A stretch of 64,000 nt of DNA from Candidatus Pantoea edessiphila (lineage in GTDB: Bacteria > Pseudomonadota > Gammaproteobacteria > Enterobacterales > Enterobacteriaceae), in NCBI RefSeq assembly GCF_002933315.1, contig NZ_PDKT01000003.1, positions 1 to 64,000 of the forward strand, given 5' to 3'. This document shows positions 40,618 to 50,500 of the stretch, in pieces. The notes under the pieces are model-generated. The model saw only the letters and a program-made list of their open reading frames with translations, did no database searches and had not been told where the DNA came from. Made by a program: the position numbers and the translations under genes. How positions within the stretch are numbered: position 1 is the first letter of the stretch; each line of letters begins with the position of its first letter.

Positions 40618-41433
40618 ATGAGCATATTTAAAAGTAAAGATAATCTTAATCTTTATTATAAAGATTGGGGAAACGGAGAACCAATTATATTCAGTCATGG
40701 TTGGCCTTTAAATGCTGACATGTGGGATATCCAAATGTATTTCCTAGCTAACAATGGTTATCGTGTCATTGCTTTTGATCGTCGCGGTTTTGGTCGTTCA
40801 GAACAACCATGGGTAAGTTATAATTATGATAATTTTTCTGATGATATTCATTGTTTAATTCAATATCTAAAATTACAAAACGTTACTTTAGTTGGTTTTT
40901 CTATGGGAGGAGGTGATGTATCACGTTATATTAGTAAATATGGCACAGATAAAATAAAAAAACTTGTTTTATTAAGTTCTGTAACACCTATGGTTAGTAA
41001 AACCAAAAATAATCCTAATGGTGTTGAAAAATCTGTATTCGATAGTATAAAATTAGAATTGTTAAAAGATAGACCGCAGTTCCTTAAAGAGTTTATAAAA
41101 ACATTTTATGGTCATATGGTATCAGATGAAATAATTAATCAAACACTAAATATTGCCTTATTAGCTTCTATAAAAGCTACTATTGATTGTGTAACATCAT
41201 TTTCTGAAACTAATTTTTATGATGATTTGACTAAAATTAATATTCCTACATTAATTATTCACGGAATTAATGATCAAATTTTACCATATCAATTTACAAG
41301 TGAATTGACACATAAACTTATATCAAATTCAAAATTAAAATTGTATAAAAACGGTCCACATGGATTTATATTTACACATCAAGATCAACTAAAAAAAGAT
41401 CTTATTGCATTTTTAAAGGAACAAAAAATTTAA
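40618..41433 (+). CDS. Alpha/beta hydrolase of the non-heme chloroperoxidase/esterase family
   Basis: The 271 residues form a complete serine hydrolase: oxyanion-side HGWPLNADMW, DRRGFGRSEQPW, nucleophile Ser95 in GFSMGGGDVSRY, Asp219 in IIHGINDQILP and His248 in NGPHGF. The GFSMGGGxxxRY pattern and the RGFGRSxQPW segment are typical of cofactor-free chloroperoxidases and related arylesterases. The natural substrate cannot be read from the sequence. It has no counterpart beside plsC or yggS in E. coli and ends four bases before yggS. It is not truncated and its motifs are intact, so it is probably functional. Confidence 0.85.
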   Translation: MSIFKSKDNLNLYYKDWGNGEPIIFSHGWPLNADMWDIQMYFLANNGYRVIAFDRRGFGRSEQPWVSYNYDNFSDDIHCLIQYLKLQNVTLVGFSMGGGDVSRYISKYGTDKIKKLVLLSSVTPMVSKTKNNPNGVEKSVFDSIKLELLKDRPQFLKEFIKTFYGHMVSDEIINQTLNIALLASIKATIDCVTSFSETNFYDDLTKINIPTLIIHGINDQILPYQFTSELTHKLISNSKLKLYKNGPHGFIFTHQDQLKKDLIAFLKEQKI

Positions 41434-41437
41434 TTTT

Positions 41438-42136
41438 ATGATATCGATTCAATATAATTTAGAAAAAATAATAAAAAAAATATACAATATATCTTTATTA
41501 CATAATCGTAATCCTAAAGAAATTAAAATACTAGCAGTAAGTAAAAATAAATCTATAAATGACATTTTAGAAGCTAAATCCTTCGGACAAATTAGGTTTG
41601 GAGAAAACTATGTACAAGAAAGTATCGAAAAAATTAAAATGTTAAAAATCTCACATCCCAATTTGGAATGGCATTTTATTGGTCCATTGCAGTCTAATAA
41701 AAGTCGTTTAGTAGCAGAAAATTTCTCTTGGTGTCAAACGATTGATAGAATTCATATTGCACAGAGATTAAACAAACAAAGACCGATATCACTACCTCCA
41801 TTAAATGTATTAATTCAAGTTAATATTAGTAATGAAGATAAAAAATCTGGAATAATAATAAATGATGTTTTTGATATGGCAAAACAAATCATATCTTTAC
41901 CTAATTTAAAATTACGTGGATTAATGGCTATTCCTAAAATAGAAAATGATTACAATAAACAATTAAATGAATATAAAAGAATGGTGCAAATATTTAAATA
42001 TCTTAAATTACATTTTAATCATATTGATACTATTTCATTAGGTATGAGCAATGATATAGAAGCAGCGATTGTTGCAGGAAGTACAATGTTACGTATTGGT
42101 ACTGCAATATTTGGTATTAGAAATAATCTTAAATAA
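41438..42136 (+). CDS. yggS: PLP homeostasis protein YggS
   Basis: YggS binds pyridoxal phosphate and helps keep B6 vitamers and amino acid pools in balance. The 232 residues (E. coli 234) show the PLP lysine in ILAVSKNKS, FGENYVQE, WHFIGPLQSNK, VLIQVNIS, LRGLMAIP and the phosphate-binding LGMSNDIEAAI and MLRIGTAIFG. In E. coli yggT, yggU and rdgB lie between yggS and hemW; all three are missing here. Confidence 0.95.
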   Translation: MISIQYNLEKIIKKIYNISLLHNRNPKEIKILAVSKNKSINDILEAKSFGQIRFGENYVQESIEKIKMLKISHPNLEWHFIGPLQSNKSRLVAENFSWCQTIDRIHIAQRLNKQRPISLPPLNVLIQVNISNEDKKSGIIINDVFDMAKQIISLPNLKLRGLMAIPKIENDYNKQLNEYKRMVQIFKYLKLHFNHIDTISLGMSNDIEAAIVAGSTMLRIGTAIFGIRNNLK

Positions 42137-42185
42137 AGATAAAAAATATTATTAATATTTTTTATATATTATATTATTCAGATAA

Positions 42186-43322
42186 ATGTATTATTTACCT
42201 CCATTAAGCCTTTATATCCATATTCCTTGGTGTATAAAAAAGTGTTACTATTGTGACTTTAATTCTCATGAATTAACAAAACAGGTATCTTATATTGATT
42301 ATATAAATCATTTGTTGTTGGATCTTAAAAATGATTTTTATTTAATTAGTAATAGAGAAATATATACCATTTTTATTGGAGGAGGAACACCAAATTTAAT
42401 TGATATAAATTCAATGGATATTTTAATTAATGGTATTAGAAAAATTTTAAATTTTTCAGAAAATATAGAAATTACTATAGAAATAAATCCAGGTATCACT
42501 AATGATAATATATTATCTTTTTACAAAAATGTTGGAATTAATCGAATTTCAATTGGTGCACAAAGTTTTAATATAAATCATTTAAAATCTTTAGGACGTA
42601 TTCATAATCCAAAAGACATAAAAAATACAATAGAATTAGTTAAAAAATTTGAATTAAATAATTTTAATATTGATTTAATGTATGGTTTACCAAATCAATC
42701 TATTAAAGAAGCTATAAATGATTTATACCAAACTATCTCATTAAACCCTTCACATATATCTTGGTATCAACTGACTATTGAACCTAATACATTTTTCAGT
42801 TCTCAATGTATTGATTTACCTAATGAAAAAATATTATTGAGTATATTTCAAAAAGGACATTCTTTGTTAAGAAAAGCTGGCTATCAGCAATATGAAATTT
42901 CAAATTATTCTAAGCCAAATTATTTTTGCAAACATAATCTTAATTATTGGTATTTCGGAGATTATATTGGTATTGGTTGCGGTGCACATGGAAAAATAAC
43001 TCAACCAGATGGTCAAACTTTACGTACTATAAAAAACCGTCATCCTAAAAAATTTATGAAAGGGTTATATCTTAGTAGAAAATATTTTATTTCTGAAAAT
43101 GATAAACCCTTTGAATATTTTATTAATAGATTTCGTTTGACATCAGCTGTATGTCGTAAAGAATTTGAATTCTCAACTGGCTTAAAAGAAAATTTTATTC
43201 GTGCACACATGGATATAGCAATAGAAAAAGGCTATATATTTGAAACAAAAGAAAATTGGCAATTAAGTAAAAAAGGTAAATTATTTCTTAATGATTTATT
43301 AGAATTATTTATTATAGATTAA
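42186..43322 (+). CDS. hemW: Radical SAM heme chaperone HemW
   Basis: HemW is a radical SAM protein that binds heme and is thought to deliver it to target proteins. The 378 residues equal the E. coli length. The iron-sulfur cluster cysteines are Cys16, Cys20 and Cys23 (PWCIKKCYYCDF); further motifs are TIFIGGGTPNLI, NRISIGAQSF, NIDLMYGLPNQS, SWYQLTIEPNT, HNLNYWYFGDYIGIGCGAHG. HemB at 46929 supports heme synthesis in this cell. Confidence 0.95.
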   Translation: MYYLPPLSLYIHIPWCIKKCYYCDFNSHELTKQVSYIDYINHLLLDLKNDFYLISNREIYTIFIGGGTPNLIDINSMDILINGIRKILNFSENIEITIEINPGITNDNILSFYKNVGINRISIGAQSFNINHLKSLGRIHNPKDIKNTIELVKKFELNNFNIDLMYGLPNQSIKEAINDLYQTISLNPSHISWYQLTIEPNTFFSSQCIDLPNEKILLSIFQKGHSLLRKAGYQQYEISNYSKPNYFCKHNLNYWYFGDYIGIGCGAHGKITQPDGQTLRTIKNRHPKKFMKGLYLSRKYFISENDKPFEYFINRFRLTSAVCRKEFEFSTGLKENFIRAHMDIAIEKGYIFETKENWQLSKKGKLFLNDLLELFIID

Positions 43323-43350
43323 TGAAATATCTATTTTTAAATTGATTAAA

Positions 43351-44079
43351 TCATTTTATTTTTTCAAAAATTAACTCATAAATTTTATTTCCTAAAATTT
43401 GTCCACGTTTTTCAAATTTAGTAATTGGACTACTATCATTTTTATTATAATCTTTTAAAGATCTATTTTTGTAATTAGTTGTATTATTTATAATTTTAAT
43501 TATATAAAATGCATATTTTTCACAATCTGTTATTATATGAAATAAGGCACCATATAAGTTAAGTTTTTGTGTTACTAGATTAATAAATGGCAAATTTACA
43601 ATTCTACGTTTATGATGGCAAGTTTTTGGCCATGGATCAGGAAAAAATAATTGCAATCTATGTATTGAATTATCAGGTATCATTTTTTCTAATACTTCAA
43701 CTATATCGTGATATATAAGACGTAAATTTTTAATTTCTGCTGTTTTTGCTTCAATAAGACAATTGCAAATACCCGGTAGATATGTTTCTACTCCTAAAAA
43801 ATTTTGGTCAGAATTATTTCTCGCCATATTAACTAAATTACTGTCCATACCGAATCCAATATCTAAAACTAATAATTTATCAGAACCAAATAATTCAGAT
43901 AAATTTATTAATTTTGATTGAAACTCAATACCTATTGACGCCCAGTAATCATCCAGTGCTAATTGTTGATTATTAGTTAATTTTTTTCTGCGATGTACAA
44001 AACTACGAATTCTAGGATAGAATGAATTATTATAAATTTTACTGCTTTTATTTTTTAATGAAAAAATGTTATCAATCAT
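43351..44079 (-). CDS. trmB: tRNA (guanine-N7)-methyltransferase TrmB, with altered SAM motif
   Basis: TrmB makes m7G46 in the variable loop of tRNAs. The 242 residues (E. coli 239) keep RIRSFVHRRKKLT, QLFFPDPWPK, KRRIVNLPF and TKFEKRGQILGNKIYELIFE. Two changes stand out against E. coli: the SAM-binding motif reads DIGFGMDSNLV where the family has EIGFGMGASLV, so the third glycine is Asp, and the TDWEPYA motif reads TDCEKYA. The rest is conserved, so this is either a variant enzyme or one losing activity. mutY, divergent next to trmB in E. coli, is missing. Confidence 0.92.
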   Translation of the reverse strand: MIDNIFSLKNKSSKIYNNSFYPRIRSFVHRRKKLTNNQQLALDDYWASIGIEFQSKLINLSELFGSDKLLVLDIGFGMDSNLVNMARNNSDQNFLGVETYLPGICNCLIEAKTAEIKNLRLIYHDIVEVLEKMIPDNSIHRLQLFFPDPWPKTCHHKRRIVNLPFINLVTQKLNLYGALFHIITDCEKYAFYIIKIINNTTNYKNRSLKDYNKNDSSPITKFEKRGQILGNKIYELIFEKIK

Positions 44080-44239
44080 AAAAACATTCAGTATAAAAAT
44101 TTGTATAAAATGATTAATATTATAATAATATTACATGTGATACAAAAGTATTTTTTACATAAAAAATACTTTAACTATTAATTTATTTAAATTATCATAT
44201 TGATATCAATTCATTATCAAATAAGGTATAAAAATTATA

Positions 44240-44470
44240 ATGAGTCGTACTGTTTTTTGTGCTTTCTTACAATGTCAATCTGAAGGGTTAGATTTTCAAG
44301 TTTATCCTGGTAGTATTGGTAAACGTATTCACAATGAAATTTCAAAAAAAGCTTGGCAACAATGGATAAATAAACAAACTACATTAATTAATGAAAATAA
44401 ACTTAACTTAATTAATCAAAACGATCGTAAATTTTTAGAAAATGAAATGATTAAATTTCTATTTAAGTAG
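44240..44470 (+). CDS. yggX: YggX-like iron-trafficking protein, short form
   Basis: YggX is a small protein tied to protection of iron-sulfur clusters from oxidation. The 76 residues start [20 protein letters not shown] and keep [36 protein letters not shown] and [12 protein letters not shown]. coli YggX has 91 residues; the 15-residue charged tail is missing, cut by a TAG. Cys7, the residue usually considered important, is present. mutY upstream and mltC downstream are lost. Confidence 0.92.
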   Translation: MSRTVFCAFLQCQSEGLDFQVYPGSIGKRIHNEISKKAWQQWINKQTTLINENKLNLINQNDRKFLENEMIKFLFK

Positions 44471-44569
44471 TGTATTTTTAATTTACACCAAGATATCAAT
44501 ATAATCTATATATGTTATCTAATCTATATTGGTATATGAATATTATAGCTAAATTTTTAATTTAATATT

Positions 44570-45022
44570 TTATTTATATGTTAAAATATCTTTTGAAAGA
44601 TATGCAGTTATCCAATCTTGTAAAATAATTGCAGCAGATTTAGAATCAATTGAACTTCTTACTAAATTACGATATCCTCCGTATCTAAATAGTTCTGAAC
44701 GTGCTTCTTTTGTACTTAAACGTTCGTCCTGCATACAAATTTGAATATTAAATCTATCACATAAATAATTAGCAAATTTTCTAGCACAGTCAGTAAAACA
44801 TTGGTCTGTTCCATCCATATTTAATGGTAAACCAACTACAAGTAAACTTGGTTGCCATTCCTTTATTAATTTTTCAATTTGTAGCCAATTTGGTATTCCA
44901 TTCTTTACCCTTATAGTATCAATAGGATGTGCTGTACCAGTAACTAACTGTCCAATTGCAACACCAATATTATTAGAACCAAAATCAAATCCTAGTATAA
45001 TTTTTGTCAAAAATTTAGGCAT
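44570..45022 (-). CDS. ruvX: RuvX/YqgF RNase H-fold nuclease
   Basis: This RNase H-like family processes the 5' end of pre-16S rRNA. The 150 residues (E. coli 138) have [39 protein letters not shown] and [13 protein letters not shown] with the catalytic acids. The ATG at 45022 overlaps the end of yqgE by eight bases; a GTG four codons upstream is possible but has no homology. The gshB-yqgE-ruvX order is that of E. coli. Confidence 0.94.
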   Translation of the reverse strand: MPKFLTKIILGFDFGSNNIGVAIGQLVTGTAHPIDTIRVKNGIPNWLQIEKLIKEWQPSLLVVGLPLNMDGTDQCFTDCARKFANYLCDRFNIQICMQDERLSTKEARSELFRYGGYRNLVRSSIDSKSAAIILQDWITAYLSKDILTYK

Positions 45023-45578
45023 GTCCTGTGTCACTAGAAATATTATTTATGTTCACTCCAATGCTTAAAGCTGCTTTACTCCAGCGTTCAGATATTGGAG
45101 TTTGAAATAAAATTATATTACTTGCAGGCATAGTTAACCAAGAATTTGTCATTATTTCATTTTCTAATTGATTTTTTTCCCACGCACAATAGCCAAGTGA
45201 AACTAAGATATCACTTGGTTGTAAATGCGAACCAATAATCTCTAATACATCTTTTGATGTTGTAATAACAACAGTCTCAGAGATATATATACTGTTATTA
45301 AAAATACGCTGTGCAGAATGTAATATAAATCCTCTATCTTCAGCTAATGGACCTCCGCTAAAAACTGGTTTATCAATTTTTATATTATGATCTCTATCAT
45401 CTATAGAAATTTTTAATTTTTTAAGTATATCTTCTATAGTTAAGTTTTTTATAGGTTTATTGATAATTAATCCCATTGCCCCATTTTCATTATGTTCACA
45501 AATATATATAACAGAACGCTTAAAAAATGGCTCATTTAATGAAGGCATAGCAATTAAAAAATGATGTTGTAAATTCAT
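45015..45578 (-). CDS. yqgE: UPF0301 family protein YqgE
   Basis: A conserved protein with no function known to me, coded between gshB and ruvX in many gammaproteobacteria. The 187 residues equal the E. coli length and start [20 protein letters not shown], with [35 protein letters not shown] and [19 protein letters not shown]. An upstream in-frame start would add six non-homologous residues. Persistence in a reduced genome together with ruvX supports a shared housekeeping role. Confidence 0.94.
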   Translation of the reverse strand: MNLQHHFLIAMPSLNEPFFKRSVIYICEHNENGAMGLIINKPIKNLTIEDILKKLKISIDDRDHNIKIDKPVFSGGPLAEDRGFILHSAQRIFNNSIYISETVVITTSKDVLEIIGSHLQPSDILVSLGYCAWEKNQLENEIMTNSWLTMPASNIILFQTPISERWSKAALSIGVNINNISSDTGHA

Positions 45579-45653
45579 TATTACATAATATACCAAAATT
45601 CATCTAGTACAATATTAATACAAGTGCTGAATTGTAAATTACAGTTCCTATAA

Positions 45654-46598
45654 TCAATACAAGAGCTTTTCAATTGCATTCATCAATATGGAAGTAATTG
45701 AAATTGGAAAGGCTGATTCAATTTGACAAACACCAGTGGGGCTAGTTACATTAATTTCTGTAAGTTTATTACCAATAATATCTAATCCAACAAAAATTAA
45801 ACCTCTCTTTTTTAAATCTACACCAATTTTTTTAGCAATTTTTAAATCACTTTGACTGAGGAGTTTTATTTCACTATGACCACCGGCTATAAGATTGGCT
45901 CTATGTTCTCCTTGTTTAGGCATTCTAACTAAACAATAAGGCATTGGTTCTCCATCTACTACTAAAACTCGTTTATCGCCATATTTAATATCCGGAATAT
46001 ATTCTTGTGCTGTACAAAATATACTACCATCTTTAGTTAACGTTTCTATAACCACTGAAAAATTAAGATCATTATTTTTTAAATAAAAAACAGATTTACC
46101 ACCCATATTATCCAGTGGTTTTACTACTATATCATTATGTTTCTTCCAAAAATGTTGTAACTGTTTTTTATTACAAGTCACTAAAGTACTAGGAGTGAAT
46201 TCGTTAAACCATGATATATATAATTTTTCATTACAATCTCTCAAACTTTGTGGTTTATTTATAATTACAGTGCCCAATTTTTCAGCGTATTCTAAGATAT
46301 ATGTTGCATAAATATATTGCATATCAAATGGTGGATCTTTACGCATCATAATTACGTCAAGATCAGAAAGTTTAATATTTTGTTTTTTATCAAATTTATA
46401 CCAATTTTCTTTATTATTTTGTACATCTAATAAACAAGCATTTGCATAAGCTGTATTTTCACGTATAGAAAGATCATTTATTTCCATGTAATAAATTTTA
46501 TAATGACGTCTTTTTGCTTCTAATAAAATAGCAAAAGTAGTATCTTTTTTTATATTAATAGAAGAAATTGGATCCATTAATATGCCAAGTTTAATCAT
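45654..46598 (-). CDS. gshB: Glutathione synthetase
   Basis: GshB joins gamma-glutamylcysteine and glycine using ATP. The 314 residues (E. coli 315) start MIKLGILMDPISSINIKKDT and include the ATP-grasp segments DVIMMRKDPPFDMQYIY, VVKPLDNMGGKSVFYL, RVLVVDGEPMPYCLVRMP, GGHSEI and INVTSPTGVCQIE. GshA is not in the window. The 76-base gap to yqgE makes a joint transcript likely. Confidence 0.96.
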   Translation of the reverse strand: MIKLGILMDPISSINIKKDTTFAILLEAKRRHYKIYYMEINDLSIRENTAYANACLLDVQNNKENWYKFDKKQNIKLSDLDVIMMRKDPPFDMQYIYATYILEYAEKLGTVIINKPQSLRDCNEKLYISWFNEFTPSTLVTCNKKQLQHFWKKHNDIVVKPLDNMGGKSVFYLKNNDLNFSVVIETLTKDGSIFCTAQEYIPDIKYGDKRVLVVDGEPMPYCLVRMPKQGEHRANLIAGGHSEIKLLSQSDLKIAKKIGVDLKKRGLIFVGLDIIGNKLTEINVTSPTGVCQIESAFPISITSILMNAIEKLLY

Positions 46599-46928
46599 TA
46601 TTATCTCCTTAGAGAGATTTAATATATAAAATTATTTTTTAATACGTGTATAAAATCAATATAACTATTTAGTTAGATACTTTTAAAATTAAGTATAAAA
46701 ACATTTAATGAATTTTAATTCACATTAGTTAATGTAATAACGTAAATCAAAAATAATTTCAGTTGACTTGCATAAAAAATAATTGAATTATTTTTTATTG
46801 TAACATAATTAAAAATTATGCTATTTTTAATAAAATATTAATTAATAACAATAAAATTATTATATCAAGATTATTTTAACATTTAAATAATTAACATTAA
46901 TCATGTTGCAAACAATAAAAATCAATTT
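46599..46928. other. Rearrangement joint between hemB and gshB
   Basis: 330 AT-rich bases between two minus-strand genes that are far apart in E. coli. There is no reading frame or clear repeat; the best structure is CATAATT-AAA-AATTATG at about 46804-46820. It must hold the gshB promoter. Confidence 0.5.
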
Positions 46929-47909
46929 TCATTGAATAATTTTTTTTTCAGCTAGATCAAGAGTAAAATAACTAAAAATAAGATCGGCACCAGCTCGTTT
47001 AATTGCACCTAAACTTTCTAGTATTGCTTTATATTCATCTATTGCACCTGCCTGAGCGGCAAATTTAATCATAGAATATTCTCCACTTACTTGATATGCA
47101 GCCAAAGGTATTTCTGTTTTTTCACGTATATCACGCAAAATATCTAGATAAGCACCTGCTGGTTTTACCATGAGTACATCTGCACCTTCGATAACATCAA
47201 TTAAAGATTCTCGAATTGCTTCTCTGCGGTTCATTGGATTTATTTGATAGGTATTCCGGTCTCCTATAAAATTAATTCCAGTTGCTTCACGGAAAGGACC
47301 ATAAAAAGAAGATGAAAATTTAGTAGAATAAGAAATAATAGCAGTTTGAGTAAAACCAGATAAATCCAAAGATCTACGTATATTTTGCACTTGTCCATCC
47401 ATAGAGGCTGATGGAGCAATAAAATCAACTCCAGCTGCTGCTGCTACTACTGCTTGTTTACACATATTTATTAATGTTTTATCATTATCTATATTATCAT
47501 TATGTATTACACCACAATGTCCATGAGTAGTATATTGGCAGAAACAATTATCAGATATTAAGATTATTTCTGGGACGATGTTTTTGCATATATGAATAAT
47601 ACGCGACATTAGACCTTTTTCATTCCATGTATCACTTCCTATATCATCAACCTTATGAGAGATACCAAACAATAGTACTACTTTAATACCTGCATTAGCT
47701 ATACGCTCTATTTCATAGGCTAATTTTTTTTCAGGAATTCGCATGATTCCCGGCATACTTGATATTTCTTTATAGTCATGTAAATCTTCTTCTATGAAAA
47801 TTGGATAAGCTAATTTATTTAGACTAAGATTAACTTCTTGAAATATTTGACGTATTAAAACATTTGCACGTAGTCTTCTTGGACGATGTATTAATTTAAT
47901 AAATTTCAT
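46929..47909 (-). CDS. hemB: Delta-aminolevulinic acid dehydratase (porphobilinogen synthase)
   Basis: HemB condenses two 5-aminolevulinate molecules to porphobilinogen in heme synthesis. The 326 residues (E. coli 324) keep the zinc cysteines in [13 protein letters not shown], the Schiff-base lysines in [16 protein letters not shown] and [35 protein letters not shown] and [16 protein letters not shown]. It stands alone between two large blocks of other origin, so it has been moved relative to E. coli. Confidence 0.97.
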   Translation of the reverse strand: MKFIKLIHRPRRLRANVLIRQIFQEVNLSLNKLAYPIFIEEDLHDYKEISSMPGIMRIPEKKLAYEIERIANAGIKVVLLFGISHKVDDIGSDTWNEKGLMSRIIHICKNIVPEIILISDNCFCQYTTHGHCGVIHNDNIDNDKTLINMCKQAVVAAAAGVDFIAPSASMDGQVQNIRRSLDLSGFTQTAIISYSTKFSSSFYGPFREATGINFIGDRNTYQINPMNRREAIRESLIDVIEGADVLMVKPAGAYLDILRDIREKTEIPLAAYQVSGEYSMIKFAAQAGAIDEYKAILESLGAIKRAGADLIFSYFTLDLAEKKIIQ

Positions 47910-48289
47910 ATGAATTGTTTTATAATATATTAAATTAAAATTATAACACTTTAATAAATAATTTTTTATAAATTACTGCTATACTAGTGCTATGTTTAGG
48001 GCTATGTTCAAATAGTATACTATAACCATTTAAATAATATTATTGATGCTTTGAAAAAATATTTATAAAATAATATATTACAAAACTTATAGTTTATTAT
48101 ATTTACAAATAATTTCGTGTTTTTTAAATATAAATGTATCAAATAATAATATTTGCTAGTTCAAATTTAATATGACAATAACAACTCATATAAAAAATGA
48201 TATTACCTGCTAGTTTATTTAATGCGTTTAAAGCTTAAAATTTTATTTGATTTGTTTAATGTTGTTTTAAGATATTAGTTAATAATGTT
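47910..48289. other. Gene-free spacer between hemB and rsmD
   Basis: 380 bases upstream of hemB and downstream of rsmD (both minus strand). GCTATACTAGTGCTATG and GGGCTATG (47981-48008) form a small direct repeat of GCTATG. No reading frame or strong hairpin is visible. It is a second rearrangement joint. Confidence 0.5.
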
Positions 48290-48865
48290 TTATTTAATTT
48301 GATACAAAGAATACATTACTTTTCCAGCAGTTTTTTTATGACATAAACTCCAATTTTTTGGTATGTTTATTGTTATAGCGTTTATCTTGTTTTCAATATA
48401 TATAAGAGAAGAACTACTTAACCAACCATTTCTATTCAGTAAATATACAGTTTTATTTATTAAATTATTCTTAAATGGTGGATCAATAAACACTATATCG
48501 AATGGTGTACCTTTTCTTTTTAGCCATAACAAAGTATCTGTTTGTATAATTTCACTATTAATAACCTTAAATCTATTAAGGTTATTTTGTAGTTGTTTTA
48601 CTATGGAAAAATTTAATTCTAGCATTATCACATAATTTGCATATCTTGATATTGCTTCAAATCCAAGTGATCCACTACCTGCAAAACAATCCAGACAATT
48701 AGATTTTTCAATTACAGGAGTTAGCCAATTAAATAAAGTTTCCCTAATTCTATCTGTAGTAGGACGTAATTCATTTTTATTTAATACAGGTAATCTATGT
48801 CTTTTCCATTGACCTCCAATAATACGAATATAACCAGAACGATAATTATTATAAAATTTTTTCAT
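48290..48865 (-). CDS. rsmD: 16S rRNA (guanine-N2)-methyltransferase RsmD
   Basis: RsmD methylates G966 of 16S rRNA. The 191 residues (E. coli 198) contain SGYIRIIGGQWKRHRLPV, RPTTDRIRETLFNWL, the SAM site CLDCFAGSGSLGFEAISR and the catalytic DIVFIDPPF. It is divergent from ftsY, the E. coli arrangement. Confidence 0.95.
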   Translation of the reverse strand: MKKFYNNYRSGYIRIIGGQWKRHRLPVLNKNELRPTTDRIRETLFNWLTPVIEKSNCLDCFAGSGSLGFEAISRYANYVIMLELNFSIVKQLQNNLNRFKVINSEIIQTDTLLWLKRKGTPFDIVFIDPPFKNNLINKTVYLLNRNGWLSSSSLIYIENKINAITINIPKNWSLCHKKTAGKVMYSLYQIK

Positions 48866-48973
48866 TGAGATATTTATTATGATAATATGTAATTGAAAAT
48901 GTTAAGACAACATGAATGAAAAAGAAATACAAAAATTATATTTTTGTTATTAATATCGGAGATATTCAATATA

Positions 48974-50059
48974 ATGGTAAAAAAAAATAGTTCTTTTTTT
49001 TCTTGGTTAGGATTAAAAAAAGATAAAGAAACACAAACATCGTTTGCTAAAAAAATAAATAATGATAATTTAATGACAAAACAGCCAGAAAAAATTATAG
49101 AGATTAACGAAAAAAATCAAAATATAAAAATAAATAATACTAAAGAAAAACAAGGATTATTTGCACGTTTAAAACATAGCCTTATAAGAACACGTCAAAA
49201 TTTAACATTGAATTTAATGAAATTATTTCATGGGAAATCAGTAAATGATGATTTATTTGAAAAATTGGAAGAACAACTATTAATAGCAGATGTTGGCATA
49301 GAAACTACTAAAACAATTATTGAAAGATTATCTCAACAAGTAAATCTAAAAAGTATATATGATTCAAAAGATCTTTTTAATTTATTAAAAACTGAGTTAA
49401 CTAGTATGCTTGAAGTAACAGATAATTCACTTAAAATAAACAAAAACAAACCTTTTGTTATATTAGTAGTAGGAGTCAATGGCGTTGGAAAAACAACTAC
49501 TATTGGTAAATTAGCTTACCATTATAGTAAATTAGGTAAATCAGTTATTTTAGCAGCAGGAGATACATTTCGTGCAGCCGCTGTTGAACAATTACAATTT
49601 TGGGGTAAAAAAAATAAAATTTCGGTAATTTCACAAAATATCGGAGCTGACTCTACTTCTGTAATTTTTGATGCTATACAATCTGCTAAATCTCGTGAAA
49701 TAGATATCATAATTGCAGATACTGCTGGACGTCTTCATAACAAATTGCAACTTATGGAAGAATTGCAAAAAACTATTCGTGTAATAAAAAAGCTAGATAT
49801 ATCTGCACCTCATGAAATAATGTTAATTATAGATGCTAATACTGGTCAAAATGCTGTTGCGCAAGCTAAATTATTTCATCAATATATTAATGTAACAGGA
49901 ATTACAATTACAAAATTAGATGGTACTGCAAAAGGTGGTGTGATATTCTCTATAGCTAACCAATTAAATATACCAATTAGATTTATTTGTATAGGAGAAA
50001 CAGTAGAAGATATTAGACTTTTTAAGTCTAGAGAATTTATTGAAGCAATATTTTCTTAA
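48974..50059 (+). CDS. ftsY: Signal recognition particle receptor FtsY, short A domain
   Basis: FtsY is the membrane-associated GTPase receptor for SRP. The 361 residues (E. coli 497) comprise a short Lys/Asn-rich start (about 1-62), the N domain from ARLKHSLIRTRQNL, and the G domain with VGVNGVGKTTTIGKLAY (about 165-182), AGDTFRAAAVEQL, DTAGR, TKLDGTAKGG and GETVEDIRLF. The E. coli acidic A domain of about 200 residues is reduced to some 60 and is no longer strongly acidic. The ATG at 48974 with CGGAGAT upstream is preferred over a TTG ten codons earlier. ftsE and ftsX, next in E. coli, are missing. Confidence 0.95.
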   Translation: MVKKNSSFFSWLGLKKDKETQTSFAKKINNDNLMTKQPEKIIEINEKNQNIKINNTKEKQGLFARLKHSLIRTRQNLTLNLMKLFHGKSVNDDLFEKLEEQLLIADVGIETTKTIIERLSQQVNLKSIYDSKDLFNLLKTELTSMLEVTDNSLKINKNKPFVILVVGVNGVGKTTTIGKLAYHYSKLGKSVILAAGDTFRAAAVEQLQFWGKKNKISVISQNIGADSTSVIFDAIQSAKSREIDIIIADTAGRLHNKLQLMEELQKTIRVIKKLDISAPHEIMLIIDANTGQNAVAQAKLFHQYINVTGITITKLDGTAKGGVIFSIANQLNIPIRFICIGETVEDIRLFKSREFIEAIFS

Positions 50060-50500
50060 GTTTAAACTAGAGTAAAAATTTCAAATAAACATTTATAATT
50101 AAAATTATATTTCTTTAAAATGATATAAAATTTTATTTACAGATTTACTCACTGTTTTACTGATGATATAATCCACTATTATAAATGATAGCTATTTTAT
50201 TTATGTAAAATTTTCATATCAATTGATATATTTATGCAACAAAAATTTTCTAATTTTAGTTTGTTTTCTCTAAAATTAGAAACTTGTCGTTTCCTGTAAT
50301 ATTTCTATTATTATCAACTATAATGTATTGTATATTATCATATTATTCTCAATATCAGTTTATTATTTAAGATTTTATCATTAAAATAATTAAAAAACTG
50401 TAAAACGATCAATATGTCATTAATTATTATATAATTTTTATAAAAATATTTATATTAAATAATCAATACCTATTTTCCATTAGTTCAAAAAGGAGTTTTA
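50060..50500. other. Spacer in the former ftsEX position, with one hairpin
   Basis: 441 bases between ftsY and rpoH; E. coli has ftsE and ftsX here. No ABC-transporter motif can be read. A perfect 13-bp inverted repeat (TTTCTAATTTTAG at 50247-50259 with 50270-50282, ten-base loop) is the only clear structure. On the minus strand it is followed by AAATTTTTG, as an intrinsic terminator would be, but no minus-strand gene ends here. Confidence 0.6.
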
